Source: Thalassovita gelatinovora (GTDB lineage Bacteria > Pseudomonadota > Alphaproteobacteria > Rhodobacterales > Rhodobacteraceae). From it: a stretch of DNA of 64,000 nt. This document shows, piece after piece, positions 26,576 through 36,046 of the stretch. Location: positions 1 to 64,000 of the forward strand of contig NZ_CYSA01000010.1 of NCBI RefSeq assembly GCF_001458355.1, in the 5' to 3' direction. Within the stretch, counting starts at the first letter, position 1. Each line of letters begins with the position of its first letter. The position numbers and the translations under genes were made by a program. The notes below the pieces were generated by a model. It made no database searches. It saw only the letters and a program-made list of their open reading frames with translations, and had not been told where the DNA came from.

Positions 26576-28396
26576 TTAGCCTTCCATCGCTTCCAATTCG
26601 TCGATCATGCCGGAAATCATGCTCAAACCCTTGTCCCAGAACTTGGGATCGCTGGCATCCAATCCGAACGGTGCCAACAATTCCTTATGGTGCTTCGATC
26701 CGCCTGCCTTCAGCATGTCGAAATACTTTTCCTGGAACCCGTCGGGGTTTTCTTCGTAAACGGCATAAAGCGCATTCACCAAGCCGTCGCCGAAGGCATA
26801 GGCATAGACGTAGAACGGCGAATGCACGAAATGCGGGATATAGGCCCAGAAACATTCATAGCCGTCCATGAAGTCGAACGCTTCGCCCAGCGATTCGGCT
26901 TGTACCGACATCCACAGTGCGTTGATATCGTCCGGGGTCAATTCGCCGTCACGCCGCGCCGCGTGCAGTTTGCATTCGAAATCGTAAAACGCGATCTGGC
27001 GCACCACGGTGTTGATCATGTCCTCGACCTTGCCCGCCAGAAGCACCTTGCGTTCTTCCTGCGTGGCGGCCTTTTCCAGCATCTTGCGGAAGGTCAGCAT
27101 TTCACCGAAAACGCTGGCAGTTTCGGCCAGCGTCAGCGGCGTCGATGACAGCATTTCACCCTGATCCGCAGCCAGAACCTGATGTACGCCATGGCCCAAT
27201 TCATGTGCCAAGGTCATCACGTCGCGCGGTTTGCCCAGATAATTCAGCATCACATAAGGATGCACCTCGGTCACGGTGGGATGGGCAAAGGCCCCCGGCG
27301 CCTTGCCCGGTTTCACGCCGGCATCGATCCAACCCTTGTCGAAAAACGGCTGCGCGATGTCGCCCATGCGCGGATCGAAGGCGCTATAGGCCTCCATCAC
27401 GATATCGCGGGCGGCGTCCCAACCGACCGTCTTGGTCGATTCCATCGGCAATGGCGCATTCCGGTCCCAGACCTGCATCCGGTCCAGCCCCAGCCATTTG
27501 CGTTTCAATTCGTAATAACGGTGCGACAGCTTGGGATAGGCGTCGACCACCGCGTTGCGCAGCGCCTCGACCACTTCGGGTTCGACGTCGTTCGACAAGT
27601 GCCGCCCGGTCTGTGCCGTCGGCATCTTGCGCCAGCGATCGACGATTTCCTTTTCCTTGGCTTGCGTGTTGTGGACGCGGGCGAAGGTCTTGATGTTATC
27701 GCTGAATACCCGCGCCAATTCATGCGCCGCCGCTTCGCGCTTCCCACGGTCCTGTTCGGTCAGCAGGTTCAACGTGCCCTCGATGGTCAAGTCTTCGCCA
27801 TCGACCTCGAATTCCAGCCCGGCGATGGTTTCATCGAACAGCTTTTCCCACGCATCGCCGACAACCCCCAGATCGTGCAGGAACTTTTCCAACTCATCGC
27901 TGAGCTGATAAGGCTTCATCGCGCGGATACGGTCGAACACGGCCTGGTAGCGTGCCAGATCGGCGTTTTCCGCCAGCATCGCGATCAGCTTGTCATCCTC
28001 GATCCGGTTCAGTTCCAGCGTGAAAAACACCAGGGGTGTGGTGTAATTGGTGATCTTTTCCTGACAATCGGACATGAACTTGGCCCGGTCAGCATCGATG
28101 GTCAGCTGGTAATAGCGCAGCCCGGCATAGGACATCACCCGACCGGCCTTGGTCGAAATCGCCTCGTTGCGCTGCACGCATTTCAACAATCCGTCGGCAT
28201 TCAAACCGGCCAGCTTGCCTTCGTAATCGGCGGCAAAGGCGGCGCATTCGGCTTCCAGCCAATTCAGATCGGCCTGCAATTCGGGCGCTTCTTGCGACGT
28301 ATAAAGATCGCTCAGATCCCATTCGGGCAGATCGCCCAGATCCTTGGTGCCGGACCCGGCATTGATATCGCGAAGGGGGAAGGGAAGCTGGAACAT
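26576..28396 (-). CDS. pepF: Oligoendopeptidase F-type M3 metallopeptidase
   Basis: 606 residues from MFQLPFPLRDINA. M3 peptidases degrade cytoplasmic peptides. The zinc motif HELGH is at residues 398-402 and the third ligand lies in the following E-T-A-S-V-F-G-E block around residue 425. The length and the D-L-S-D-L-Y opening fit PepF rather than thimet oligopeptidase. Start chosen for AAGAGGTG seven bases upstream of the ATG; an ATG seven codons earlier is possible. Stands alone; convergent with nothing on the left and divergent from the FAH gene. Confidence 0.93.
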   Translation of the reverse strand: MFQLPFPLRDINAGSGTKDLGDLPEWDLSDLYTSQEAPELQADLNWLEAECAAFAADYEGKLAGLNADGLLKCVQRNEAISTKAGRVMSYAGLRYYQLTIDADRAKFMSDCQEKITNYTTPLVFFTLELNRIEDDKLIAMLAENADLARYQAVFDRIRAMKPYQLSDELEKFLHDLGVVGDAWEKLFDETIAGLEFEVDGEDLTIEGTLNLLTEQDRGKREAAAHELARVFSDNIKTFARVHNTQAKEKEIVDRWRKMPTAQTGRHLSNDVEPEVVEALRNAVVDAYPKLSHRYYELKRKWLGLDRMQVWDRNAPLPMESTKTVGWDAARDIVMEAYSAFDPRMGDIAQPFFDKGWIDAGVKPGKAPGAFAHPTVTEVHPYVMLNYLGKPRDVMTLAHELGHGVHQVLAADQGEMLSSTPLTLAETASVFGEMLTFRKMLEKAATQEERKVLLAGKVEDMINTVVRQIAFYDFECKLHAARRDGELTPDDINALWMSVQAESLGEAFDFMDGYECFWAYIPHFVHSPFYVYAYAFGDGLVNALYAVYEENPDGFQEKYFDMLKAGGSKHHKELLAPFGLDASDPKFWDKGLSMISGMIDELEAMEG

Positions 28397-28518
28397 ATCG
28401 GGGCACCTCTTGATCATGTTGTCTCAACACATATGCCGCACAGGCCCGCGCCTCAAGGGGCGCTTGTCCCTGCGCCGCAGCACGCTAAAGTGGCGCCGAC
28501 AATTCAGGAGGAATATCA

Positions 28519-29349
28519 ATGCGTTTTGTTCGCTATGGCGAAGTCGGGGCGGAAAAGCCCGGGGTGCTGGATCGCGAGGGCCGCATCCGCGACCTGTCCG
28601 GCGTGGTGGATGACCTGTCGGGGGCAACCCTTGGCGCTTTGCCGCAACTCGACCCCGAAACCTTGCCGCTGGTTGCGGGCGATCCGCGTCTGGGTGTGCC
28701 GGTGGACGGGATCGGCAAGTTCCTGTGCATCGGGTTGAACTATTCCGATCATGCCGCCGAAGCGGGGATGGACGAACCGGCAATGCCGATCCTGTTCCTG
28801 AAGGCCACCAGCGCCCTCAGCGGTCCCAACGACCCGGTGTCCTTGCCGCGCGGATCGGTGAAGTCGGATTGGGAAGTCGAACTGGGTGTGGTGATCGGAA
28901 AACCCGCGAAATACGTCTCCGAAGCCGACGCGCTGGATTACGTGGCGGGCTATTGCGTGGTCAATGACGTGTCGGAACGCGAATATCAGATCGAACGCGT
29001 CGGCCAGTGGACCAAGGGCAAAAGCTGCGACACATTCGGCCCGGTCGGCCCGTGGCTTGTCACCCCGGACGAAGCCGGCGATCCGCAGAACCTGGCATTG
29101 ACGCTGGATGTGAATGGCGACCGCAAACAGGTCGGCAATACCGCGTCGATGATTTTCACCGTGGCACAGATCATTTCGCATCTCAGTGAAATGATGACAT
29201 TGCATCCCGGCGACATCATCGCCACTGGCACCCCGCCCGGTGTCGGCATGGGGCAAAAACCGCCGGTTTACCTGAACGAAGGCGATGTGATGGAGCTGGA
29301 AATCGCCGGATTGGGTCGGCAACGGCAAGAGGTGCGCCGCGATCCCTGA
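28519..29349 (+). CDS. Fumarylacetoacetate hydrolase (FAH) family enzyme
   Basis: 276 residues. FAH-fold enzymes split C-C bonds of beta-diketo acids or decarboxylate oxaloacetate using a divalent metal. The pattern FLCIGLNYSDHAAEAGMDEP, then F-L-K, then DWEVELGVVIGK, gives the metal ligands (E...E...D), and the C-terminal GDIIATGTPPGVGMG block is the family signature. Close relatives are often labelled ureidoglycolate lyase or 2-hydroxyhepta-diene-dioate isomerase; the exact substrate cannot be set. Tyrosine catabolism would need FAH, and the HPPD gene is 11 kb away, but they are not linked. Confidence 0.87.
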   Translation: MRFVRYGEVGAEKPGVLDREGRIRDLSGVVDDLSGATLGALPQLDPETLPLVAGDPRLGVPVDGIGKFLCIGLNYSDHAAEAGMDEPAMPILFLKATSALSGPNDPVSLPRGSVKSDWEVELGVVIGKPAKYVSEADALDYVAGYCVVNDVSEREYQIERVGQWTKGKSCDTFGPVGPWLVTPDEAGDPQNLALTLDVNGDRKQVGNTASMIFTVAQIISHLSEMMTLHPGDIIATGTPPGVGMGQKPPVYLNEGDVMELEIAGLGRQRQEVRRDP

Positions 29350-29379
29350 TCCGGGTCGGGTTTGTAATGAAAAGACGTG

Positions 29380-29418
29380 TTTGCCCCGCGTGTCCAGATA
29401 CGGACCGCGCGGGGCAAA
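29380..29418. terminator. Hairpin between convergent genes, probable bidirectional terminator
   Basis: Stem TTTGCCCCGCG (29380-29390) / CGCGGGGCAAA (29408-29418) with a 17-base loop, centred in the 93-base gap between the convergent FAH and hydrolase genes. Confidence 0.55.
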
Positions 29419-29442
29419 ACGCCCCGCTTTCCGGCCTGCCGG

Positions 29443-30429
29443 TCAGGCCGACAGCAACATCCCGTCGCCATCCCCGCCAAACGGTGATTTGCCTTCGGCG
29501 ACAGCAGTGCAGAACGCGATGATGTCCTGCGTTACCTGCAACCGGGTTTCGGGCACTTCCATCAGCACTTCATGTTCGGCCCGCGGAACCACCTGCAACC
29601 GGCCACCGGGCCAGGTCGCCATCCGGTTCCGGATTCGCTGCGCGTCGACGATCCGTTCATCGCCGCCCAAATAGGTCAGGCAGGGCAGTGCCGGGGCTGG
29701 CAGCCGCGACAGCGCCAAGGTTTCGCGCAGCGCCGAATACAGCCAATTCAGGCTGGGACCACCCAGCGATAATTCCGGATGCGCGGTCAGTTGATCTTGC
29801 ATCAATTTATACATGCCCGGATCTTTGGTCAGCGTATTGTCCGCGAATGGTTCAACACTGACATAGGCGTCATTGCGGGTGCCCGGCGACAGCTTGTCGG
29901 CCAGACCCAGCCGCCGGCTGGTCCAACTCAACGCCCAGGCCGCGGGTCGCGCACGGGGCTCCATCTTGATGCCCCACATCGGGCCGGTAAACACCGATGC
30001 CGCCACCGGCAGATCGTTCACCAAGGCCCGCAACCCGATACAGCCGCCCATCGAATGGGCCAGCAAAAACCAAGGTTTCGGCAGCTGCAATTCTTCGGCC
30101 GCAGCGACCGCCGCCTGAACGTCCAGCTGATAATCGGCAAAATCGCCGACATGTCCGATCATCGGGTCGTCGATCAGCCGGTCGGCCAATCCCTGACCGC
30201 GCCAGTCGATCGCCAAGGTGGCAAAGCCCGCCTCGGCCATGTCCTGCGCGGTATGGGCGTATTTTTCGATATATTCGGTGCGGCCCGGGAACAGCAGAAC
30301 CGTGCCCTTCTCACCGCTTTCATTCCAGACCCCGATGCGAATACGCACCGTGTCCGCCGTGGTCAGCCAACAGGCCCGACCGGGCAAGGCATTCTGGATA
30401 CAATCGGAAAAGAAAGGCGCGGTTTGCAT
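29443..30429 (-). CDS. Alpha/beta hydrolase (lysophospholipase/S33-like)
   Basis: 328 residues from the ATG at 30429 (a GTG precedes it by one codon). The nucleophile elbow is AHSMGGCIG (Ser near residue 127), the oxyanion strand is TVLLFPGRTEYIEKYA and the catalytic His sits in RAEHEVLME near residue 285. It resembles monoglyceride lipase/PldB-type lysophospholipases. The SCP2-domain gene lies 9 bases upstream, suggesting an operon acting on lipids, an inference only. Confidence 0.88.
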   Translation of the reverse strand: MQTAPFFSDCIQNALPGRACWLTTADTVRIRIGVWNESGEKGTVLLFPGRTEYIEKYAHTAQDMAEAGFATLAIDWRGQGLADRLIDDPMIGHVGDFADYQLDVQAAVAAAEELQLPKPWFLLAHSMGGCIGLRALVNDLPVAASVFTGPMWGIKMEPRARPAAWALSWTSRRLGLADKLSPGTRNDAYVSVEPFADNTLTKDPGMYKLMQDQLTAHPELSLGGPSLNWLYSALRETLALSRLPAPALPCLTYLGGDERIVDAQRIRNRMATWPGGRLQVVPRAEHEVLMEVPETRLQVTQDIIAFCTAVAEGKSPFGGDGDGMLLSA

Positions 30430-30438
30430 CACGTGGTC

Positions 30439-30729
30439 TCAGCTAATGACCGAACCGAGCTTCATCGCCATTCCCATGTCCCCGTCCAGCGCCAGCTTGC
30501 CGCTCATGAAGGCCGAGGTCGGGTTCAGATCGCCGCTCATCATCGCTTCGAAGGTTTCGACATCGGCGGTCAGGGTCACTTCGGTTTCTTCGTCGCTCGC
30601 GCGGGCACCATTGGCATCGACCACGATCGCGCCTTCGCCTTCGATCACGAATTTTGCCGAACCGTCGAAATCCGCGCCGTCCAGTTTTGCGTTCAACGCA
30701 TCCACGGCTGCTGCAATCTTGTCGCTCAT
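30439..30729 (-). CDS. SCP2 sterol-binding domain protein
   Basis: 96 residues from MSDKIAAAVDALNAKL. The SCP2 fold pattern is present: GSAKFVIEGEGAIVVDANG, then D-V-T-L-T-like strand, then the L-x-P-T-S-A-F-M-S-G-K-L helix-strand end that lines a lipid pocket. Such small proteins carry lipids or fatty acyl groups. It precedes the alpha/beta hydrolase gene by 9 bases. No export signal, so it is cytoplasmic. Confidence 0.9.
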   Translation of the reverse strand: MSDKIAAAVDALNAKLDGADFDGSAKFVIEGEGAIVVDANGARASDEETEVTLTADVETFEAMMSGDLNPTSAFMSGKLALDGDMGMAMKLGSVIS

Positions 30730-30800
30730 GATAGACCTTTCCAAGTTGTGATCTGCGGGGACTGTTCTTTCCCCGGTGATGGACTAAACTGAGTCTCATT

Positions 30801-31370
30801 ATGAGCGCTGTTTCAACAAATCCGAAGCTTATCGTCGCGGCAATTGCCGCCATAGTCACGTTTTCCTTACCTCTGCGGGCGCAGGAAACCCCCTCCAGCC
30901 CCGTATCGGACCTGCTGCAACAACTTGAACAGGCCGATCCGACCGATGCCAAGCGGATCGACCGCGAAATCAAGCTGGAATGGGACAAATCCGGGTCTGC
31001 GGCGATGGATCTGCTGCTCAAACGGGGCCGCGAAGCGATGGAACGGGGCGATTTGCAAATTGCCGCGGATCACCTGACGGCGTTGACCGATCACGCGCCC
31101 GGATTCGCCGAAGGCTGGCACCAGCGCGCCAGCGCCTGGTTCCGGCTTGGCCGCTACGGGCTGGCACTGTCGGATCTGGAACAGGTTCTGACGCTGAACC
31201 CGAATCATTACGAAGCACTGTTCGGCATGGCGGTGATTCTCGAACAACTGGACCGGCCCGAACTGGCTTATCGCGCCTATACGCTTGTACAGCAGATATA
31301 CCCGCATTACGTGGAAGCCGAGACAGCGTTGAAACGCCTCGAAACCCGGGTGCAGGGGCAGACACTCTAA
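30801..31370 (+). CDS. TPR-repeat periplasmic protein
   Basis: 189 residues. A signal peptide (hydrophobic IVAAIAAIVTFSLPLRA, cleavage near AQE) is followed by two or three tetratricopeptide repeats: DLQIAADHLTALTDHAPGFAEGWHQRAS, RYGLALSDLEQVLTLNPNHYEALF and the following helix pair. TPR repeats bind partner proteins. It stands 17 bases ahead of the helicase gene on the same strand, a frequent pairing in Rhodobacteraceae, but a functional link is not known. Confidence 0.85.
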   Translation: MSAVSTNPKLIVAAIAAIVTFSLPLRAQETPSSPVSDLLQQLEQADPTDAKRIDREIKLEWDKSGSAAMDLLLKRGREAMERGDLQIAADHLTALTDHAPGFAEGWHQRASAWFRLGRYGLALSDLEQVLTLNPNHYEALFGMAVILEQLDRPELAYRAYTLVQQIYPHYVEAETALKRLETRVQGQTL

Positions 31371-31387
31371 GTCAGGAAACACGGCCA

Positions 31388-34288
31388 ATGGCCCAGTACG
31401 CCCGGATCGCGGCGGTTCTCGGACCGACCAATACCGGAAAAACCACCTACGCGATCGAACGTATGCTGGCCCACCGCACCGGGGTGATCGGCCTGCCGCT
31501 GCGGCTATTGGCGCGCGAAGTCTATGACAAGATCGTCGAACTGCGCGGTCCGTCGGTGGTGGCGCTGATCACCGGCGAAGAACGTATCGTGCCCAAACGG
31601 GCGCAATACTGGGTCTGCACGGTCGAAGCGATGCCCGATGGCATGGGCTGTGATTTCCTGGCCATCGATGAAATTCAGCTTTGCGCCGATCCCGATCGCG
31701 GCCATGTCTTCACCGACAGGTTGCTGCGGGCGCGGGGCCTGCACGAAACCTTGTTTCTGGGGTCGGATTCGATGCGCAGCCCCATCGCACAGCTGGTGCC
31801 CGGCGTCGATTTCATCCGCCGGGACCGGATGTCACAACTGACCTATACCGGGTCGAAAAAAATCAGCCGGATGAAACCACGCAGCGCCATCGTCGGGTTT
31901 TCGGTCGAAGACGTCTATGCCATCGCCGAACTGTTGCGGCGGCAAAAGGGCGGCGCGGCGGTGGTGATGGGGGCGCTTTCCCCGCGCACCCGCAATGCGC
32001 AAGTGGCGCTCTATCAAAACGGCGATGTCGATTACCTGGTGGCGACCGATGCCATCGGCATGGGGCTGAACCTTGATATTTCCCATGTCGCCTTTTCTTC
32101 GCTGGCCAAATTCGATGGCCGCCGGATGCGGTTCTTGATGCCGAACGAACTGGCCCAGATCGCCGGACGGGCCGGGCGCGGTATGGAAGACGGTACTTTC
32201 GGCGTCACCGGCGAAGCCGCGCCGCTGGATGACGAAGTCGCCCGCGCGATCATGGACCACCGCTTTGCCCCGGTGCGCAAATTGAACTGGCGCAACGCGG
32301 CGCTGCAATTCGGCACCACCGACGCGCTGATCCGGTCGTTGGAAAAATCCCCCGACGATCCGTTGTTGATGAAATCGCGCGATGCCGATGACCTGATGGC
32401 GCTCAAGGCGCTGGCCCAGGTGGCCGAAATCAGCGCCCGCGCCTCTGACGGCCCGTCGGTCAAATTGCTTTGGGATGTGTGCCGCATTCCCGATTTTCGT
32501 GGCATCAGCCATGCCGAACATGCCACCCTGCTGGAAGACATCTTTGTCTTCTTGCACCAAAACGGGCGGGTTCCGAACGATTGGCTGGCACAAAGGATAC
32601 AGCGGATCGATAGAACCGATGGGGACATTGACACATTATCGAAACGTCTCGCATTTATTAGGACGTGGACATATGTCGCGCAAAGATCGGGCTGGGTGGA
32701 TGACGAAAGCCATTGGCGCGGCGAAACCCGCGCTGTAGAAGACAGATTGTCGGATGCTCTTCATGAACGTCTGACTCAGAGATTTGTGGACCGGCGCACA
32801 TCCGTGTTGCTGCGCCGGCTCAAACAGAAGGAGGCCCTTTTGGCCGAAGTGAATGATCAAGGTGAAGTGACCGTCGAAGGCGAATTCGTCGGTCGTCTGG
32901 AAGGGTTCCGTTTCCGTCAGGACAAGGACGCGTCAGGGCAAGAGGCCAAGACATTGCGTCAGGCCAGCGTTCAGGCGCTGGTGCCGCATTTCAATCTGCG
33001 CGCCGACCGGTTCTACAACGCCCCTGATACCGAAATCGACTTCACCGAACAGGGCGGGTTGATGTGGGGCACCGAAGCGGTGGGCAAACTGACCGCCGGG
33101 GCCGATCCGCTGAAACCGCAGATCGACGCTTTCGTCGATGACGAAGCGGGGGCCGACGTGACCCAGAAGGTGCAGCGCCGCCTGCAACACTTCATCGACC
33201 GAAAAATCGCCGCCTTGTTCGAACCGCTGCTGGCGCTGGGCCGGGATGAAACCCTGACCGGGCTGGCCCGCGGCTTTGCCTTCCAGATGGTTGAAAATAT
33301 TGGGGTTATTCCGCGCGCTCAGATCGCGGACGACGTCAAGGCGTTGGATCAGGATGCCCGGTCTGCCCTGCGCAAACACGGGATTCGCTTTGGACAGTTC
33401 ACTATTTTCATGCCGGTGTTGCTGAAACCGGCACCGACCCGGTTGCGTCTGGTGCTGTGGTCGCTGGCCAAGGGGTTGGATATCTTCCCCGAAGCACCAC
33501 CACCGGGCCTTGTCACCGTGCCGACCGATCCGCAATCCCCCGAAGGTTACGATTCGATGGCGGGTTACCGCGCTGCGGGCACCCGTTCGATCCGCATCGA
33601 CATGCTGGAACGTCTCGCCGATATGCTGCGCGCCGAAGACAGCCGTGGTGGCTTCGAAGCCAAACCCGACATGCTGTCGATTACCGGCATGACGCTGGAA
33701 CAATTCGCCGACCTGATGCAGGGGCTTGGCTATAACGCCGAAAAGGGTGAACGGGCCAAGGTGAAACCGGTGGCGGTCGAAACCCCGGCAACCCCGACCC
33801 CCGATGAGGGCGTGTCAGAAACTGCGGATGCAGCCGCAGAATCAGCGGCAGAACCGGCTGATCCTGCCGCCGAGGCAACCGGGTCGGACCCGCAGCCGGA
33901 ACCTGCCTCCGAAGCCGACGCGCAAGCGGCGGAAGTGGTCGCACCGGACACCGCCGCTCAGGCCCCGGCCGACGAAGCTGCCGATTCGCCTTCCGATGCC
34001 ACCCCCGAGACCGAAGTTTTCTATACCTTCACCTGGGGCCGACGGTCGCAGGGCAACCGGGCCCGTGGTGGCCGTGGACGCCCGCAGCAGGACCGCGATC
34101 AGGCCAAGGGCGGCGGCAAACCGCGCGGCAAGGGCAAGCCGCGGGATGCCAAATCGCGCGACGGCAAACCCGGTGGCGGCCCGAAAGGCGGCAAATCCTA
34201 CCAGGCACGACCGCCGAAAAAGGAAAAGCCGATCGATCCCGACAACCCCTTCGCCGCCGCGCTGATGGGGCTGAAAACCAAAGACTGA
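31388..34288 (+). CDS. SUV3-like RNA/DNA helicase
   Basis: 966 residues. The N-terminal half is a superfamily 2 helicase: motif I GPTNTGKTT (residues 12-20), motif II DEIQ (94-97), and a C-terminal RecA domain with QIAGRAGRGMEDG. It is closest in pattern to mitochondrial SUV3 helicases, which unwind RNA for decay. The C-terminal quarter is low-complexity: an Ala/Glu/Pro/Asp-rich linker (about residues 795-880) and then a Gly/Arg/Lys-rich tail, likely disordered and RNA-binding. The open frame upstream of 31388 is not family-like. Confidence 0.88.
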   Translation: MAQYARIAAVLGPTNTGKTTYAIERMLAHRTGVIGLPLRLLAREVYDKIVELRGPSVVALITGEERIVPKRAQYWVCTVEAMPDGMGCDFLAIDEIQLCADPDRGHVFTDRLLRARGLHETLFLGSDSMRSPIAQLVPGVDFIRRDRMSQLTYTGSKKISRMKPRSAIVGFSVEDVYAIAELLRRQKGGAAVVMGALSPRTRNAQVALYQNGDVDYLVATDAIGMGLNLDISHVAFSSLAKFDGRRMRFLMPNELAQIAGRAGRGMEDGTFGVTGEAAPLDDEVARAIMDHRFAPVRKLNWRNAALQFGTTDALIRSLEKSPDDPLLMKSRDADDLMALKALAQVAEISARASDGPSVKLLWDVCRIPDFRGISHAEHATLLEDIFVFLHQNGRVPNDWLAQRIQRIDRTDGDIDTLSKRLAFIRTWTYVAQRSGWVDDESHWRGETRAVEDRLSDALHERLTQRFVDRRTSVLLRRLKQKEALLAEVNDQGEVTVEGEFVGRLEGFRFRQDKDASGQEAKTLRQASVQALVPHFNLRADRFYNAPDTEIDFTEQGGLMWGTEAVGKLTAGADPLKPQIDAFVDDEAGADVTQKVQRRLQHFIDRKIAALFEPLLALGRDETLTGLARGFAFQMVENIGVIPRAQIADDVKALDQDARSALRKHGIRFGQFTIFMPVLLKPAPTRLRLVLWSLAKGLDIFPEAPPPGLVTVPTDPQSPEGYDSMAGYRAAGTRSIRIDMLERLADMLRAEDSRGGFEAKPDMLSITGMTLEQFADLMQGLGYNAEKGERAKVKPVAVETPATPTPDEGVSETADAAAESAAEPADPAAEATGSDPQPEPASEADAQAAEVVAPDTAAQAPADEAADSPSDATPETEVFYTFTWGRRSQGNRARGGRGRPQQDRDQAKGGGKPRGKGKPRDAKSRDGKPGGGPKGGKSYQARPPKKEKPIDPDNPFAAALMGLKTKD

Positions 34289-34308
34289 ATCACCGGCAAG
34301 GGGGCTGA

Positions 34309-34683
34309 GTGAGCGCACCAAAGCCAAAGCTGAGACTGGATAAATGGTTGTGGCACGCGCGTTTTTTCAAAACGCGCGGGCTGGCGGCCAAAACGGTTTC
34401 GGCCGGTCATGTCCGGGTCAACAGCACCAAGGTTTCGAAGCCAGCCCAAAGCGTCGGGGCAGGGGATGTGCTGACCTTCCCACAAGGCCGCCAGATTCGC
34501 GTGGTGCAGGTCGAAGCGCTGGGCGAACGTCGCGGCCCGGCGCCCGAGGCGCAAATGCTATACACCGATTTGACCCCGCCAGAGGATAACATCCCGCCCG
34601 CGCCGCGCTTTGAAGGCAAAGGGCGCCCCAGCAAGCGCGATCGGCGAATGTTCGACCTGGATCGCGCACGAGAGCTTGAATGA
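34309..34683 (+). CDS. S4-domain RNA-binding protein (Hsp15/HslR-like)
   Basis: 124 residues, GTG start preceded by AAGGGGGC. The S4 domain spans residues 7-60 (LRLDKWLWHARFFKTRGLAAKTV... VRVNSTKVSKPAQSVGAGDVL), the Hsp15 pattern. Hsp15 binds free 50S subunits carrying nascent chains after heat shock. A basic tail follows. It is 21 bases from the helicase stop and followed by fdxA, forming a small group with carD next, seen across Rhodobacteraceae. Confidence 0.88.
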   Translation: MSAPKPKLRLDKWLWHARFFKTRGLAAKTVSAGHVRVNSTKVSKPAQSVGAGDVLTFPQGRQIRVVQVEALGERRGPAPEAQMLYTDLTPPEDNIPPAPRFEGKGRPSKRDRRMFDLDRARELE

Positions 34684-34735
34684 TGCCGGGCGCTGATTTA
34701 GCTAAGGCACCAAGTTATTAAGATGAGAGACTGAT

Positions 34736-35074
34736 ATGACTTATGTCGTGATCGATAACTGCATTGCCTGCAAATATACCGACTGCGTCGAGGTATGTCC
34801 GGTGGACTGCTTCTATGAAGGCGAAAACATGCTGGTGATCCACCCGGATGAATGTATCGATTGCGGCGTATGCGAACCCGAATGTCCCGCCGACGCGATC
34901 CGCCCCGATACCGAACCGGAAATGGAAAAATGGGTCGAATTCAATCGCAAATATTCCGAACTCTGGCCGGTCATCATCGAAAAGAAAGACCCGCTGCCGG
35001 GCTATGAAGACCGCGATGGCGAAACTGACAAGGTGACCAAATATTTCTCGGAAAACCCGGGCGAGGGCAGCTGA
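34736..35074 (+). CDS. fdxA: Seven-iron ferredoxin FdxA
   Basis: 112 residues. Nine cysteines (residues 9, 12, 17, 21, 25, 40, 43, 46 and 50) match the alphaproteobacterial 7Fe pattern: the C-x7-C segment binds the [3Fe-4S] cluster (with Cys50), while the C-x2-C-x2-C-x3-C block binds [4Fe-4S]. It is a low-potential electron carrier of the cytoplasm; its partner is unknown, although a ferredoxin-reductase-like flavoprotein is encoded at 60.8 kb. The C-terminal extension (residues 75-112) is typical of this family. Confidence 0.95.
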   Translation: MTYVVIDNCIACKYTDCVEVCPVDCFYEGENMLVIHPDECIDCGVCEPECPADAIRPDTEPEMEKWVEFNRKYSELWPVIIEKKDPLPGYEDRDGETDKVTKYFSENPGEGS

Positions 35075-35365
35075 TCAGGGTGATTCGCCCGATTCGCCGC
35101 AAATTTGCGTCCATTTGGTAAAAAACGTCGAATCTTGGCCGAATCTGGTCGAGATTCCCGTTTGGCAGTCTGTCAGACGCTTCCGAAATGCCCATTTTTG
35201 TGGTATATGAAATTTACATGACGAAGACTGCCTGATCTCCATCGCACTGCGCTGTCGCCAGCGGGTGGATTACTTTGCGCCAATTTTCCATTTGACGAGC
35301 GTATGTTGATACCTCGCCAAAATTTTTGTCGCTCTGGTTCAGGGGTCCTTGCGAGGAAGGATTGC

Positions 35366-35875
35366 ATGAGCAAAACGAAGAAGTCTGAATTCAGCCCGAA
35401 CGAATACGTGGTTTACCCGGCGCATGGCGTCGGTCAGATCGTATCGATCGAGGAACAGGAAATCGCCGGCATTTCGATGGAGCTCTTCGTGATCTCCTTT
35501 GAAAAGGACAAGATGACCCTGCGGGTGCCAACCAACAAGGCCACCGAAATCGGGATGCGGTCGCTATCCACCCCCGACGTGGTCAGCCAGGCGATGAAAA
35601 CGCTGCGCGGCAAGGCGAAGGTGAAACGTGCCATGTGGTCGCGCCGGGCGCAGGAATACGAACAGAAAATCAACTCGGGCGATCTGATCGCCATCGCCGA
35701 AGTGGTGCGTGACCTGCACCGCACCGACGATCAGCGCGAACAAAGCTATTCCGAACGTCAGCTTTATGAAGCGGCGCTGGAACGGCTGACCCGCGAAGTT
35801 GCCGCCGTTGCCGGGGGCGACGAAGTCGCCGCCGCCAAGAAGGTGGACGAAGTGCTGGTGTCGCGCGCCGCCTAA
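35366..35875 (+). CDS. carD: CarD-family transcriptional regulator
   Basis: 169 residues from MSKTKKSEFSPNEYVVYPAHGVG. The N-terminal Tudor-like RNA-polymerase-interacting domain is visible in YPAHGVGQIVSIEEQEI...VISFEKDKMTLRVP and a helical DNA-binding domain follows. CarD/CdnL binds the beta subunit and stabilises open promoter complexes. An in-frame extension to 35303 has no family match. A strong terminator ends it. Confidence 0.93.
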   Translation: MSKTKKSEFSPNEYVVYPAHGVGQIVSIEEQEIAGISMELFVISFEKDKMTLRVPTNKATEIGMRSLSTPDVVSQAMKTLRGKAKVKRAMWSRRAQEYEQKINSGDLIAIAEVVRDLHRTDDQREQSYSERQLYEAALERLTREVAAVAGGDEVAAAKKVDEVLVSRAA

Positions 35876-35900
35876 GCGCCAGACATCGGAGACAATAAAG

Positions 35901-35928
35901 ACCGCGTTCCTTCGGGGGCGCGGTTTTT
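35901..35928 (+). terminator. Terminator of carD
   Basis: Stem ACCGCG / CGCGGT with a 12-base loop, followed by TTTTC, 25 bases after the carD stop. Confidence 0.85.
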
Positions 35929-36046
35929 CTTTGGCGGCCGCGAAATCGCGGCGCTCCGGGTATGCTTCGTGGCCGTGTTTGCGCAGTCCGTAGGCCGGGC
36001 TTCAGCCCGGCACCTCCCCGGCACCCTCCCCGGCACGCACTTCCCT

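Noticed and set aside
27182-28738. Long plus-strand open frame of 518 codons opposite pepF
   Set aside because: It runs antisense to the well-supported M3 peptidase gene, has no family motif and reflects the codon bias of the real gene.
30980-31387. N-terminal extension of the helicase frame
   Set aside because: It overlaps the TPR gene in another frame and has no helicase-family match; the ATG at 31388 starts directly before motif I.
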